A stretch of DNA of 64,000 bases, from the NCBI GenBank assembly GCA_947630175.1, contig CANRGJ010000001.1, forward strand, positions 248,001 to 312,000. Reading direction: 5' to 3'. The first letter of the stretch is position 1. Every line of letters begins with the position of its first letter. Shown one piece after another: positions 1 through 9,267 of the stretch. The stretch is from an uncultured Ruminiclostridium sp. Its GTDB lineage: Bacteria; Bacillota; Clostridia; Oscillospirales; Ruminococcaceae. A program made the translations under genes and the position numbers. Below the pieces are notes generated by a model. It saw nothing but the letters and a program-made list of their open reading frames with translations, ran no database searches and was not told where the DNA came from.

Positions 1-279
1 CAGCTTATCCAACAAATAAACTGCTCCATAAGCAAATTGTTCCGCACTTGCCAGAGAATACTGTACGGGAAGCTCTATAACAAGGTCAACGCCGTTTTTT
101 AAAGCAGTTTCCGTCCTTTTGTACTTATCGACTATCGCTAAATCTCCCCGCTGAGTAAAATTCCCGCTTATCACCGCTATGATATGTGTGGCGCCATACA
201 GTTCCTTTGTCTTTGAAATATGATATTTATGCCCGTTGTGAAAAGGATTATATTCAGCTATTATGCCGCAAACCTTCAT
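1..279 (-). CDS. tmcAL: tRNA(Met) cytidine acetate ligase TmcAL, N-terminal part
   Basis: This is the N-terminal 93 codons of a TmcAL/YlbM protein; the rest lies beyond the left edge. The family uses acetate and ATP to acetylate the wobble cytidine of elongator tRNA(Met). The start has the family's nucleotidyltransferase-like motif [13 protein letters not shown], followed by SGNFTQRG near residue 38. The ATG at 279 is preceded by a GGAGGAGAG ribosome binding site. It is divergent from ackA, and tmcAL next to ackA is common in Firmicutes, which fits an acetate-using enzyme. Family assignment is firm, function by homology. Confidence 0.9.
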   Translation of the reverse strand, partial: MKVCGIIAEYNPFHNGHKYHISKTKELYGATHIIAVISGNFTQRGDLAIVDKYKRTETALKNGVDLVIELPVQYSLASAEQFAYGAVYLLDKL

Positions 280-316
280 TTCTCTCCTCCGTTTTGCAAT
301 ATATGATAAAAAACAC

Positions 317-345
317 TTGATTTTTTTTTAAATATGTTATAAAAT
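317..345 (+). promoter_or_regulatory. candidate sigma-A promoter for ackA
   Basis: TTGATT at 317-322 and TAAAAT at 340-345 are separated by 17 bases, about 40 bases before the ackA start. The region is AT-rich, so chance matches are possible. Confidence 0.55.
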
Positions 346-385
346 AAGTAAAGATTATGATTTATTTATGAAAGGATAAAGCAAT

Positions 386-1585
386 ATGAAAATTTTGGTC
401 ATTAACGCAGGAAGCTCATCTTTAAAATATCAGCTTATAGATATGGATGATGAAAGCGTAATTGCAAAAGGAAACTGCGAAAGAATAGGAATGGACGGGC
501 ATATCACCCACAAAGCATTTGATGGTCGTCAGGTCAGCACTGACTGTCCTTTCCCCACCCACACTGAAGCGTTTGAAAAAGTAGTTGAAGTTCTTACCAC
601 CGGCGACGCAGCCGTTATCAAGAGTATGGACGAAATTTCAGCGGTAGGACACAGAATAGTGCAGGGTGCAGAAATATTCAACAAAGCCACTATGGTAACA
701 GATGAAGTTATTGATCAGATAGACGCTCTTGCCGAGCTTGCACCTGTTCACAATCATCCTCACGCACTGGCTCTCAGAGCCTGCAAGAAGGTTATCCCCG
801 CAAACGTACCTCAGGTAGTAGTATTTGATACCGCATTTCATCAGACAATGCCCGAAAAAGCATATATGTTCGGTTTGCCTTATGAATGTTATGAAAAATT
901 CCACGTAAGAAAATACGGCTTCCACGGAACATCTCACCGTTTTGTTTCAAGAGCGCTCGCTGAGGCAATGGGAAAGAATGTAGAGGACTTGAAGATAGTT
1001 TCCTGCCACCTTGGAAACGGTTCTTCCATAACCGCTATCGACGGCGGAAAATCCGTGGATACATCAATGGGCTTTACTCCTCTTGACGGCATTATAATGG
1101 GTACAAGAAGCGGAGCAGTTGACCCTTCGGCAGTGACCTTCGTTCAGAAAAAGCTGGGACTTGACGCATCTGAAATGAGCGAATATCTTAACAAGAAATC
1201 AGGATTCCTCGGTATAAGCGGAGTATCAAGCGACAACCGTGATATTGAAGCCGCAGCGGCAGAAGGGAACAAGCGTGCCCAACTCGCAGGCGATATCCTC
1301 AGATACGGAATAAAGAAATATATCGGTTCATACGCCGCAATAATGAACGGTCTTGACGCCGTTATATTTACAGGCGGAATCGGCGAAAACGCACCTGCTG
1401 TTCGTGCAGACGTTTGCCACAATATGGAATATCTCGGTATAAAGCTTGACGATGAGGTCAATGCAGGCATTAAGGGAGTTCTTACAAAAATATCTGCTCC
1501 CGACAGCAAGGTTGAAGTCTGGGTAGTGCCCACCAACGAAGAACTTCTTATAGCGAGAGATACTAAACAGCTTTGCGGTCTTTAA
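386..1585 (+). CDS. ackA: acetate kinase
   Basis: This cytoplasmic enzyme converts acetyl phosphate and ADP to acetate and ATP, the energy-yielding last step of acetate fermentation. The 399-residue length is standard. The N-terminus carries the ASKHA phosphate loop NAGSSSLKYQ at residues 7-16. Further family signatures are VFDTAFHQTMP, GFHGTSHRFVS, HLGNGSSITAI and FTGGIGENAP. An AAGGATAAAG ribosome binding site precedes the ATG. No pta gene is adjacent. A strong hairpin follows the stop, so it is probably monocistronic. Confidence 0.97.
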   Translation: MKILVINAGSSSLKYQLIDMDDESVIAKGNCERIGMDGHITHKAFDGRQVSTDCPFPTHTEAFEKVVEVLTTGDAAVIKSMDEISAVGHRIVQGAEIFNKATMVTDEVIDQIDALAELAPVHNHPHALALRACKKVIPANVPQVVVFDTAFHQTMPEKAYMFGLPYECYEKFHVRKYGFHGTSHRFVSRALAEAMGKNVEDLKIVSCHLGNGSSITAIDGGKSVDTSMGFTPLDGIIMGTRSGAVDPSAVTFVQKKLGLDASEMSEYLNKKSGFLGISGVSSDNRDIEAAAAEGNKRAQLAGDILRYGIKKYIGSYAAIMNGLDAVIFTGGIGENAPAVRADVCHNMEYLGIKLDDEVNAGIKGVLTKISAPDSKVEVWVVPTNEELLIARDTKQLCGL

Positions 1586-1610
1586 TGAAAATCTGAAATA
1601 AATAATATAT

Positions 1611-1656
1611 GAAAAAGCAGGCAGCGGCGCTTATGCTTTCGCACGTCTGCTTTTTC
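1611..1656. terminator. bidirectional terminator between ackA and the thioesterase gene
   Basis: GAAAAAGCAG at 1611-1620 pairs with CTGCTTTTTC at 1647-1656, followed by T-rich DNA on the plus strand and A-rich DNA before it. It can end both convergent genes. Confidence 0.75.
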
Positions 1657-1663
1657 AATATTT

Positions 1664-2098
1664 TTATTCATTATACAAATCTTTGCCTACTGCGCTGTTA
1701 AAGCAATCATATATATCAGGCTTGATTTTCTTTATCCTTATCGGCTTGAGGTTACTGTCAACAAAAAAATGGGCGGTTTCAGCTATAAGACGAATTTCAT
1801 CAGTGTCCTTGTCGGTAACAACATATGATATTCTGAATTTCAGCCCATTAAATTCTTCAAGGTGCATTTTTATACACACCGTTTCATTAAACCGAACAGC
1901 GTGCTTGTATTGACACATGGATGAAAGTACAGGTATCATTATCCCGTCCTTTTCCATTTCATCATATGGAAATCCAACCTGTTCCAAAAAGTCCAGTCTT
2001 GCTTCTTCAAGCCACCTGAGATAGTTTGAGTGGTGAACTATCCCCATTTTATCCGTTTCATAGTAAAGCGTGCGTCTGTAAAAAGGTTTAAGCACCAT
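1664..2098 (-). CDS. acyl-CoA thioesterase, YbgC/FcbC-type hotdog fold
   Basis: A 144-residue hotdog-fold protein of the 4HBT group. The N-terminus shows YYETDKMGIVHHSNYLRW, whose Asp and the following region match the YbgC/FcbC active-site segment. Such enzymes hydrolyse acyl-CoA or acyl-ACP thioesters; the substrate cannot be read from sequence. The ATG at 2098 was chosen because GGAGG lies six bases upstream, whereas an in-frame GTG at 2104 abuts that ribosome binding site. It converges on ackA and diverges from citrate synthase. Confidence 0.85.
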   Translation of the reverse strand: MVLKPFYRRTLYYETDKMGIVHHSNYLRWLEEARLDFLEQVGFPYDEMEKDGIMIPVLSSMCQYKHAVRFNETVCIKMHLEEFNGLKFRISYVVTDKDTDEIRLIAETAHFFVDSNLKPIRIKKIKPDIYDCFNSAVGKDLYNE

Positions 2099-2200
2099 AA
2101 ACACCCTCCGTTCAGTAATGATCTCAATATATTATTTTATCACATTATTTTTATCTTTTCAATATTGTTTAATTATTTTATTTTAAGGAGAAAATGCTGT

Positions 2201-3565
2201 ATGAAAGGAAACGATTATTCTGCAAACAACGAGAGAATAGCGGAATATGCCAAAATTTGCATGGACAACTACTCCATTGACCCGACGTTATATGATAAAT
2301 ATCAGGTCAAAAGGGGACTTCGTGATATAAACGGAAAAGGCGTGCTTACAGGACTTACAAAAATAGCAGAAGTAAAATCATATACAATAGACGACGGTGA
2401 CATAATCCCTTGTGAAGGAAAACTATATTATCACGGGATAGATATTGAAGAAATCGTCAACGGATTTGTTAAGGATAATCGTTTCGGATATGAAGAAGTT
2501 GCATATCTCTTATTGTTCGGAAAGTTGCCTGACAAACGGCAGCTTGATAACTTTAAAAGCGATTTGGTATATTATCGTGACCTTCCCACCAGCTTCACCC
2601 GTGACGTTATATTGAGAGCCCCCAGTCGCAATATAATGAATTCACTTGCGAGAAGCATTTTAACTCTCTATACATATGACGATCAGGCAGATTCAATGGA
2701 TATAGACGTAATAATGCGCCAATCACTTCAAATGATTGCAAGATTTCCAAGAATAGCGGTATACAGTTATCAGGCTTATCAGCATTATTATGAGGAGCAG
2801 AGTTTGTTCATTCATGCTCCCGACCCTGAACTTTCTACGGCGCAAAATATTCTTTATATGCTCCGTCCTGATCATTCATTTACCGAACTGGAGGCTAAGG
2901 TTCTTGACATAGCTCTGGCAATACATGCCGATCACGGCGGAGGAAATAACTCTACCTTTACGACCAGAGTCGTCACCTCGTCAGGAACAGATACATATTC
3001 AACGATAGCCGCCGCATTAGGCTCATTAAAAGGACCAAGGCACGGAGGCGCTAATATAAAAACAGCTGAAATGTTTGAAGATATTAAAGTCAATGTAAAA
3101 GACTGGGGCAGCGACAGCGAGGTTTCCCAATATCTAAACGATCTTCTTGATAAAAAAGCATTCGACCACGCAGGATTGATTTATGGAGTAGGACACGCTG
3201 TATATTCCGTTTCTGACCCGAGAACTAAAATATTCAAAAAATACGTCGAACAGCTTGCGTCGGAAAAGGGAAGAGAGGAAGAGCTTGAACTTTACAAGAG
3301 AGTAGAAAGACTTGCTCCTGAAGTGATAAATGAAAAGAGAAAAACCTATAAGCCTATAAGCGCAAACATCGACTTTTACAGCGGATTTGTATATAAAATG
3401 CTCGGTCTTCCGAAAGAATTGTTCACTCCGATTTTTGCTATTTCAAGGGTAAGCGGTTGGTGCGCTCACAGGATAGAGGAGCTTATAAACAACAGCAAAA
3501 TTATAAGACCTGCATACAAAAATGTGATCAAGCATTCCGAATATGTTGAATTGGATAAAAGATAA
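2201..3565 (+). CDS. gltA: citrate synthase
   Basis: This enzyme condenses oxaloacetate and acetyl-CoA to citrate. The ATG at 2201 has AAGGAG ten bases upstream, giving 454 residues; further upstream in-frame codons overlap the divergent gene and look untranslated. Catalytic-region motifs are present: LAIHADHGGGNNSTF, LKGPRHGGAN, GVGHAVYSVSDPR and ISRVSGWCAHRIEE. The length and the N-terminal extension match the citrate synthases of Ruminococcus-type Clostridia. No other citrate-cycle gene is nearby, suggesting a biosynthetic (glutamate) role. Confidence 0.95.
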   Translation: MKGNDYSANNERIAEYAKICMDNYSIDPTLYDKYQVKRGLRDINGKGVLTGLTKIAEVKSYTIDDGDIIPCEGKLYYHGIDIEEIVNGFVKDNRFGYEEVAYLLLFGKLPDKRQLDNFKSDLVYYRDLPTSFTRDVILRAPSRNIMNSLARSILTLYTYDDQADSMDIDVIMRQSLQMIARFPRIAVYSYQAYQHYYEEQSLFIHAPDPELSTAQNILYMLRPDHSFTELEAKVLDIALAIHADHGGGNNSTFTTRVVTSSGTDTYSTIAAALGSLKGPRHGGANIKTAEMFEDIKVNVKDWGSDSEVSQYLNDLLDKKAFDHAGLIYGVGHAVYSVSDPRTKIFKKYVEQLASEKGREEELELYKRVERLAPEVINEKRKTYKPISANIDFYSGFVYKMLGLPKELFTPIFAISRVSGWCAHRIEELINNSKIIRPAYKNVIKHSEYVELDKR

Positions 3566-3577
3566 GCAGGTTATTTT

Positions 3578-4559
3578 ATGTGCTGTTCAAATTTTGATAT
3601 AAATGTCATACGCAATATTATTTTGGAAAGTCAGCACTTGCTGCATAAAAGCGCTGACAGTATAGAAAGTATCGTATCAGACATATGTGGTCTGCAATAT
3701 GACCCGAATCCTACGATACACTTGAACCAATATATTATGCTTTGGAACAGAAAGAGGGATTTCAAAGCAGACCAATTAGATGTTGCGGCATATAAATAAT
3801 TCAAAATCGTGGAAACATGGACTTTTAAACGGAATATGTATTTTGTCCCAAGCGAAGAATATTCTCTATACAGATATGCGACAAAAGGGATCATACGATG
3901 GGACGAATCTGATGAGAGCTGGCTTAAAAAAGGGGATTGCCCCGACGTCCAAGCCGCAGAAAAAGAGTTAAAAGAAAGATTATCAGAATATGATGGATTG
4001 ACGCTCAATCAGATTTGGGAAAAACTAAATCTATCTTATGAATGGCATAAATATCGACGAGAACACGATCAAAGCTTCAATTTACCAATATTTCGTGCTT
4101 TTTATAGAATGTGCCGCAGAGGAGACATTTTAACCTGCGGCAGAAATCCTGGGACCTTCAGAGAGCCGGTCTACAGGTCGTAAATATTATTATATTCATT
4201 CATCTAAAACGAAATTTCTGGGCGGAGAAGCATTAAAGCAATCCGATGAGGTCAAGCTTATTTCGCCGATGGACACGATAGTAAGAGACAAAGTATGGCT
4301 TGAAACATTTTTCAATTATTCTTTTAATTTTGAGTATTTCAAGAAAAAAGGAATGAAATGGCCTCTTTCAATTCTTGTGGGGAACCAATTTGTCGGATAC
4401 CTCGATTGCAAGATGGACTGGAAGAGCAAGAAATTTATTATAAAAGAAAGAAATATATTCTACCCTGATTTTAATGAAAATAAAGGCATTGAACTTGCAA
4501 TACAAGATTTAGCTGCATTTCATAATGCCGAAGAAATTGTTGAAAAGCGACAGCAATAG
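3578..4559 (+). pseudogene. broken YcaQ-like winged-helix DNA-binding protein (HTH_42 family)
   Basis: Three successive reading frames (about 3578-3799, 3809-4183 and 4185-4559) together read as one protein of the winged-helix HTH_42/YcaQ group, some of whose members are DNA glycosylases that unhook crosslinks. Visible family stretches are GLQYDPNPTIHLNQY in the first frame, ETWTFKRNMYFVP in the second, and SPMDTIVRDK with SFNFEYFKKK in the third. Breaks lie near 3795-3808 and 4170-4260. The start is 13 bases after citrate synthase. Either the gene has decayed or the assembly contains small indel errors; the next gene is also frameshifted. Confidence 0.75.
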
Positions 4560-4609
4560 ACAGTTGTCATGCCATCAATATAACATTTTTATATCCAAAT
4601 AAAAAACAC

Positions 4610-4640
4610 AGACCTCCCGTTTATTACAGGAGGTCTTTTG
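4610..4640 (+). terminator. terminator between the two broken genes
   Basis: AGACCTCC at 4610-4617 pairs with GGAGGTCT at 4629-4636, followed by TTT. The tail runs directly into the GGAGG of the next gene. Confidence 0.6.
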
Positions 4641-4651
4641 GAGGAATACGC

Positions 4652-5591
4652 CTGAACATCTTTAAATACTCATCAGACAACAAGCGCTATCACTCGCTGC
4701 ACTACTATAATATGCAAAAATTCGGCAAGCGTGTATACAAAGCTCCTATAAATGCAGGCTTTACCTGCCCTAATATTGACGGGACAAAAGGAACGGGAGG
4801 CTGCATTTACTGCGACGGCGGTAGCGGATATTTTACAGACAGCGATCAAATTCCAATAACAGAGCAGCTTGCTCACCAAATTGCGCTGATACATGAAAAA
4901 CATCCGAACGCAGGAATAAACGCATATTTTCAGTCATATTCCAACACCTACGCTCCTGTTGAGGTGCTAAAGGAGAGATTTGAGCCGGTTTTGCAATTTA
5001 AAGACGTTGTTGCTTTGTCGATTGCTACAAGGGCTGACTGTTTATCCGATGAAGTATTGGATTATTTGTCACAGCTTTCAGCACGAACAGAGCTTTCCGT
5101 GGAACTGGGCTTGCAGACCGTACATGATAAAACGGCAGAAATAATAGGCCGTGGACATACTTACAAGGAGTTTTTGGAAGGATTTTATTCGTTAAAAGAA
5201 AAAGGAATAAGAACAACCGTTCACATTATCAATGGACTACCGGGCGAAAACGAAGAAATGATGCTCCAAACAAGCATATCAGCTTGGAAAGCTGCGCCCT
5301 GACGGATTAAAAATACACCTTCTTCACGTTATAAAGGGAACAAAACTAAATCAAATGTATAACAACGGTGATTATGTTCCTATGAGTATGAACGATTATG
5401 TGAGTGTTACAATAAAACAGCTTGAGTATATTCCTCCTGAAACGGTAATTGAACGCATCACAGGTGACGGCGATAAATCAAAATTGACAGCGCCTATGTG
5501 GAGTACAAATAAGATCGTCGTTCTTGGCGCAATCGATAAGCTGCAAGTGCAAACTGACTCTTATCAGGGAAAATATTATACAGATAAATAA
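4652..5591 (+). pseudogene. frameshifted TIGR01212-family (YhcC-like) radical SAM protein
   Basis: The first frame (to 5302) contains the radical SAM cluster region AGFTCPNIDGTKGTGGCIYC, with extended cysteine spacing typical of TIGR01212 proteins, then YFQSYSNTYAP and ELGLQTVHD. Near 5283 the frame shifts by one, and the true C-terminus continues as LGKLRPDGLKIHLLHVIKGT to 5591. The likely start is a CTG at 4652 behind GGAGG, since no ATG lies upstream; the ATG at 4712 would lose conserved residues. The family is linked to tRNA modification but is not well defined. A real mutation and a sequencing error cannot be told apart here. Confidence 0.75.
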
Positions 5592-5668
5592 AACTGCGGT
5601 AATTAGCTGCACTGACATAGGAAAACACAGGTTTTCTTATGTCAGGGCGGCTTTAGCCGCAGTTTTAT
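5589..5668. terminator. large bidirectional terminator-like hairpin
   Basis: AAACTGCGG near 5591-5599 pairs with CCGCAGTTT at 5657-5665. An inner hairpin lies inside it (CTGACATA with its complement TATGTCAG). It sits between the convergent radical SAM pseudogene and the GGDEF gene. Confidence 0.65.
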
Positions 5669-7584
5669 TATTTTCTGAATATTTTGTTTTTGCTCTTTTT
5701 ATCAGCGTACATATTTTCGTCCGCTTTGTCCAGCCATTCTTTAAGCTCTGCATCCTGCGGAACCTTTGCACAGTATATCCCAATGCTTATTCCGATTATA
5801 TAGGGCTTGCTGCTGTTGCTGTTATAATGATTCAAATATTCATTTATTCTTTCAGGATAGGTTTTCAGTTTCGCCTCATCAAAGTCGCCTATTCCGAACA
5901 TTATAAATTCATCTCCGCCAATTCTGGCACATATTTCATCTTCAGTAAAGGAGTTCTGAAAAGCCTTGGCGATTATTCTGATAGCATTATCGCCCTCGCC
6001 GTGACCGTAAGTATCGTTTATCATCTTCAGGCAATCCAGATCTCCCATAATAACAAGGAAATCCTTTGACTGCTCTTTTGCGTCTTCAAATAAAGCGTGA
6101 ACTCTGTTTTCGTAGCCGTATCTGTTGTAAACACCAGTAAGAGAATCCATTTCGGACATTCTTTCAAGTCTTTTTAACGCCCACTGAAGATGCTGTCTTG
6201 AACGGAGATATTCAAGCGCATTTGAAAGATATTTTATCCAGTTCCTGAATATGGCGTTGGGAGCCGCAGTGCTGCCAAGGCAGGAGCATACTGCGTATCC
6301 AAACGTAGAATCCTGAAAGTTGATGGGGAAAAAGAAGTACATTTCAGGCGGCGTATCCTCATAAAATATGGGAGGGAACATCTCAGACGTAGCAAAGGAA
6401 AGGGGACATTCAAGCTCTTCGTGACAAGAATAAAACTTGTTTATCATAATGTCTGAATATCCCTTCATATGACGCGGAGCCTCATTATGCCTGTTTTCGT
6501 TCAGAACATCCCATTTTTCACAAAGATAGATGTGAAGAGTCTTTATATCATCATTAAGCAGGTGCATATAATTTCCGAGATTTCGGAACACTTCATCAAC
6601 ATTAGCGCTTTCCTGAAGATTTTCGGACATATAAACCGTATTTATAAGATACTGGCTCAATTCGGCCTGCTTTGATATTCTTTCAATCTCAGCTTTATCT
6701 TCGCTGTCGCTTTTTTCGTGTCCGCAACTTTCTGAGGGATAGAATTTACCGGGAACATATACGTTCTGCTCAACGGCTTCTCCTGTTAAAAGTGCGTCTA
6801 TTATTTCGATCGCCTTGATTCCTATATCCGACATAGCCGGCTCAACTGATGAGAGCTGAGGAACATTGATCTTACCTTCAATTATCCTGTCAAAACCTAC
6901 TACCGCTATATCTTCAGGTACTCTTTTTCCTCTTTTCTTCAATTCTTCACAAGTAGCGATCGCCATTGTATCATTTGCACACACGATAGCCTGAGGAAGC
7001 TCAAGACCGCAATTAAATATATGCTCTACAAATTCAATAGGGGCGTTTCTCCAGAAATCGCCGTAAGTATATCTGCCTTCTTCTATCTTGATATTGTTTT
7101 CTTTTAAGGCATCAAAATAACCAAGCAAACGGTTTTCAGACAGGTTAAAATCTTTATAGCCTGTAATGCAGTTGATTCTTGTAAATCCATGCTCCTTTAT
7201 CAAATGATTTGTAACATTTTTTATGGACGTTCTGTCATCTGCGCAAACGTTATAGAAAAGCGGGTTTTCATTATCAATATAAATAACTGGCTTACCTGAC
7301 TTTTGAAGTTCGGTAGCTATTTTTTCATGAGCCTCGGGCGTGGATATCGTGTTTGGAATTACAATAAATGCATCAAAAAGCTCATAGTTTATAAGTGAAA
7401 AAATATTTTCTTCGCCTATTTCATTTAAAGGGGTATCTATTCTCCGTGCAAAGAAAGATGCAAATACGGCTACATTATAGTTGTGCTGTACGGCGCTTTC
7501 TTTTATGCCCTTGATTATCTGTGACTGATAGACTTCACATACATCTGAAATAATAACAGCAATATAACGACGCTTATTACTCAT
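5668..7584 (-). CDS. LacI-type ligand-binding domain fused to a GGDEF diguanylate cyclase
   Basis: A 638-residue cytoplasmic-looking protein with no signal peptide, membrane segment or HTH. Residues about 5-300 resemble the periplasmic-binding-protein fold of LacI/GalR regulators (CANDTMAIATCEELKKRG, VAVVGFDRI). A linker of about 170 residues follows. The C-terminal 170 residues are a GGDEF domain (MDSLTGVYNRYGY, RIGGDEFIMF), expected to make cyclic di-GMP. The ATG at 7584 has GAGGT upstream and matches the start of the binding domain. Inference: a soluble sensor coupling a sugar-like ligand to cyclic di-GMP. The ligand is unknown. Confidence 0.87.
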   Translation of the reverse strand: MSNKRRYIAVIISDVCEVYQSQIIKGIKESAVQHNYNVAVFASFFARRIDTPLNEIGEENIFSLINYELFDAFIVIPNTISTPEAHEKIATELQKSGKPVIYIDNENPLFYNVCADDRTSIKNVTNHLIKEHGFTRINCITGYKDFNLSENRLLGYFDALKENNIKIEEGRYTYGDFWRNAPIEFVEHIFNCGLELPQAIVCANDTMAIATCEELKKRGKRVPEDIAVVGFDRIIEGKINVPQLSSVEPAMSDIGIKAIEIIDALLTGEAVEQNVYVPGKFYPSESCGHEKSDSEDKAEIERISKQAELSQYLINTVYMSENLQESANVDEVFRNLGNYMHLLNDDIKTLHIYLCEKWDVLNENRHNEAPRHMKGYSDIMINKFYSCHEELECPLSFATSEMFPPIFYEDTPPEMYFFFPINFQDSTFGYAVCSCLGSTAAPNAIFRNWIKYLSNALEYLRSRQHLQWALKRLERMSEMDSLTGVYNRYGYENRVHALFEDAKEQSKDFLVIMGDLDCLKMINDTYGHGEGDNAIRIIAKAFQNSFTEDEICARIGGDEFIMFGIGDFDEAKLKTYPERINEYLNHYNSNSSKPYIIGISIGIYCAKVPQDAELKEWLDKADENMYADKKSKNKIFRK

Positions 7585-7681
7585 AATATACCTCTGAACT
7601 ACTATAAAAGAAAATGACATTTTCAGGACCATTTTCTTGTGTTATACGGTCCTCAGTTGACAAATGTAATCTTTTTTATAA

Positions 7682-7710
7682 ATTATACCACTTTATAATA
7701 AAAAAATCAA
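7682..7710 (-). promoter_or_regulatory. candidate sigma-A promoter for the LacI-GGDEF gene
   Basis: On the minus strand TTGATT (7710-7705) and TATAAT (7687-7682) are 17 bases apart, about 100 bases before the start at 7584. The rest of the 270-base gap between this gene and ylbJ shows nothing else I can support. Confidence 0.6.
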
Positions 7711-7854
7711 TACATAAATATCAGGATATATGTAAATGTATCAGTTTCATTTTTAAAAAATATAACGAAAATGTAACCGAATAAGGCGAAGATTTGTAAC
7801 CAAGCAAGGATTTCGACCCCTTTAAAATAAGCAAACAGGTTGATTTGCTGTTTC

Positions 7855-8925
7855 TTATTTCACGCTTTTGGATACATCTCCGTGTGTTTTTATTATAATA
7901 TAAGACATTATTATTATACAAACAGAAAACAGCGGATTGACGTCAGACAACATTGGAACAGCAGGGGACGAAACGATAGACTCAACGGAAAATCCAAATA
8001 AAAACGAATAAAATCTACACATCAGACCGCTGAGCAAAGCAACAGGAATACGAGCCAGAATAAATTTTTTTAATTTTATTTTTCCGCCAGAAAGCGATGC
8101 GGTTTGTAAAATAATGCACAGTCCTCCGAATGACGTCAGCATTGAACAAACATACAGCGTACTGCCTGATACGCCCTTTAGAAGAGACAAATTTGATATT
8201 TCTAGAAAGGCAGCTAAAAACTTATCCCAGTTAAAAAGGCTGAAAATGTTTAATATGCCTATATAATCGCATATTTCAATAAAAATATTAAATGCAACTA
8301 TTGTCCCGCATATAATCCCAAGCGTTTTCACAGCGGAATTTATGCTGTTTACTATCGTTTGAAGTGAAAAAGAAATTTTTTCGGGTGTATATTTATCTAT
8401 TGATAAATCTCTTTTTTCAAAAATGTTGGATAAAACTGCAAATATAAGGCATGAAGTTATATTTGATAAATATATTATAAGCCCTGCAAAGCTACTGCCA
8501 AATACAGATAAGCCTGCAATCTGTATAATGAAAGCAGGGCTTCCGCAATAGCAATAACAGAGCATTTTTTCAGCAACTGCGGTATAATTTTTATTATACG
8601 CAGTATATTCCTTCAGTAGCTTTATCCCTATGGGATATCCTCCTATAAGGCTCAGCATAAAAATCGAAAACAACCGTCTGTTTCCTTTAAACCAAAATTT
8701 TGAGATTTTGTACAGAGGAAAAAATAAAATGTCCGCTATTCCGCTTGATATAATGATTTGTGAAAAAACCATAAATGCGAACAAAGAGGGAATTATGACT
8801 GATAAACAGGTATATACCGAGCGTTCCGACGCTTCTATTATCTTTTGTGCGTCAAATACAAGAACTGCACATAAAGCAAAAGCAAAAACTGACGCTATGA
8901 CGGCAAATGTTTTTGTACGTTTCAA
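7855..8925 (-). CDS. ylbJ: sporulation integral membrane protein YlbJ
   Basis: A 356-residue polytopic membrane protein with about eight hydrophobic segments and the YlbJ/nucleoside-recognition (Gate) pattern: SVIIPSLFAFMVFSQ, GGYPIGIKLLKE and GSPAFIIQ. In Bacillus it is needed for a heat-resistant spore and is expressed in the mother cell. The start is a TTG at 8925 preceded by AAAAGGAGAGC. It is divergent from yqfCD, another sporulation pair, so the intergenic region probably carries sporulation promoters for both. Confidence 0.85.
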   Translation of the reverse strand: MKRTKTFAVIASVFAFALCAVLVFDAQKIIEASERSVYTCLSVIIPSLFAFMVFSQIIISSGIADILFFPLYKISKFWFKGNRRLFSIFMLSLIGGYPIGIKLLKEYTAYNKNYTAVAEKMLCYCYCGSPAFIIQIAGLSVFGSSFAGLIIYLSNITSCLIFAVLSNIFEKRDLSIDKYTPEKISFSLQTIVNSINSAVKTLGIICGTIVAFNIFIEICDYIGILNIFSLFNWDKFLAAFLEISNLSLLKGVSGSTLYVCSMLTSFGGLCIILQTASLSGGKIKLKKFILARIPVALLSGLMCRFYSFLFGFSVESIVSSPAVPMLSDVNPLFSVCIIIMSYIIIKTHGDVSKSVK

Positions 8926-8941
8926 TATAGCTCTCCTTTTT

Positions 8942-8971
8942 GAATTATATAAAGGCTTGTTTCATATAGAT
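8942..8971 (+). promoter_or_regulatory. possible sigma-E-type promoter for yqfC-yqfD
   Basis: GAATTAT (8942-8948), 14 bases, then CATATAGAT (8963-8971) resembles the mother-cell sigma-E consensus (GAATA-like, CATAnnnT-like). The yqfCD genes of Bacillus are sigma-E dependent. The match is by eye only. Confidence 0.4.
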
Positions 8972-8994
8972 TATATTAAAAGGAAGGTGATATA

Positions 8995-9267
8995 ATGAAC
9001 GTAAACGAATTAGCTGTCAGGTACGAAAATTTCAAAAAGGAGCTTACAAAACACTCAGATATACAAATAACCGATGATAATGAAATCGTGCTGGACGGCT
9101 GCCGAAGGGTGCTTAAATATGACGAAAATCTTATCACTCTTGAGCTCTCCGTAATAGGCATATCGGTAGTCGGAATGGGACTCAAAATGAAAAATTTCAA
9201 TATCGGCGGCGTTGTAATAAGTGGGAAAATACATTCGATAACCTTTATTTCCAAGGAGGAACTATGA
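8995..9267 (+). CDS. yqfC: sporulation protein YqfC
   Basis: A 90-residue protein of the YabP/YqfC family, with the typical EIVLDGCRRVLKYDENLITL segment and a glycine/hydrophobic C-terminal half. AAGGAAGGTGAT precedes the ATG. It overlaps yqfD by four bases, implying translational coupling. Its function is unknown beyond a role in spore formation. Confidence 0.85.
   Translation: MNVNELAVRYENFKKELTKHSDIQITDDNEIVLDGCRRVLKYDENLITLELSVIGISVVGMGLKMKNFNIGGVVISGKIHSITFISKEEL

Noticed and set aside
5524..6069. 181-codon plus-strand frame opposite the GGDEF domain
   Set aside because: Antisense shadow across a terminator and a conserved GGDEF domain.
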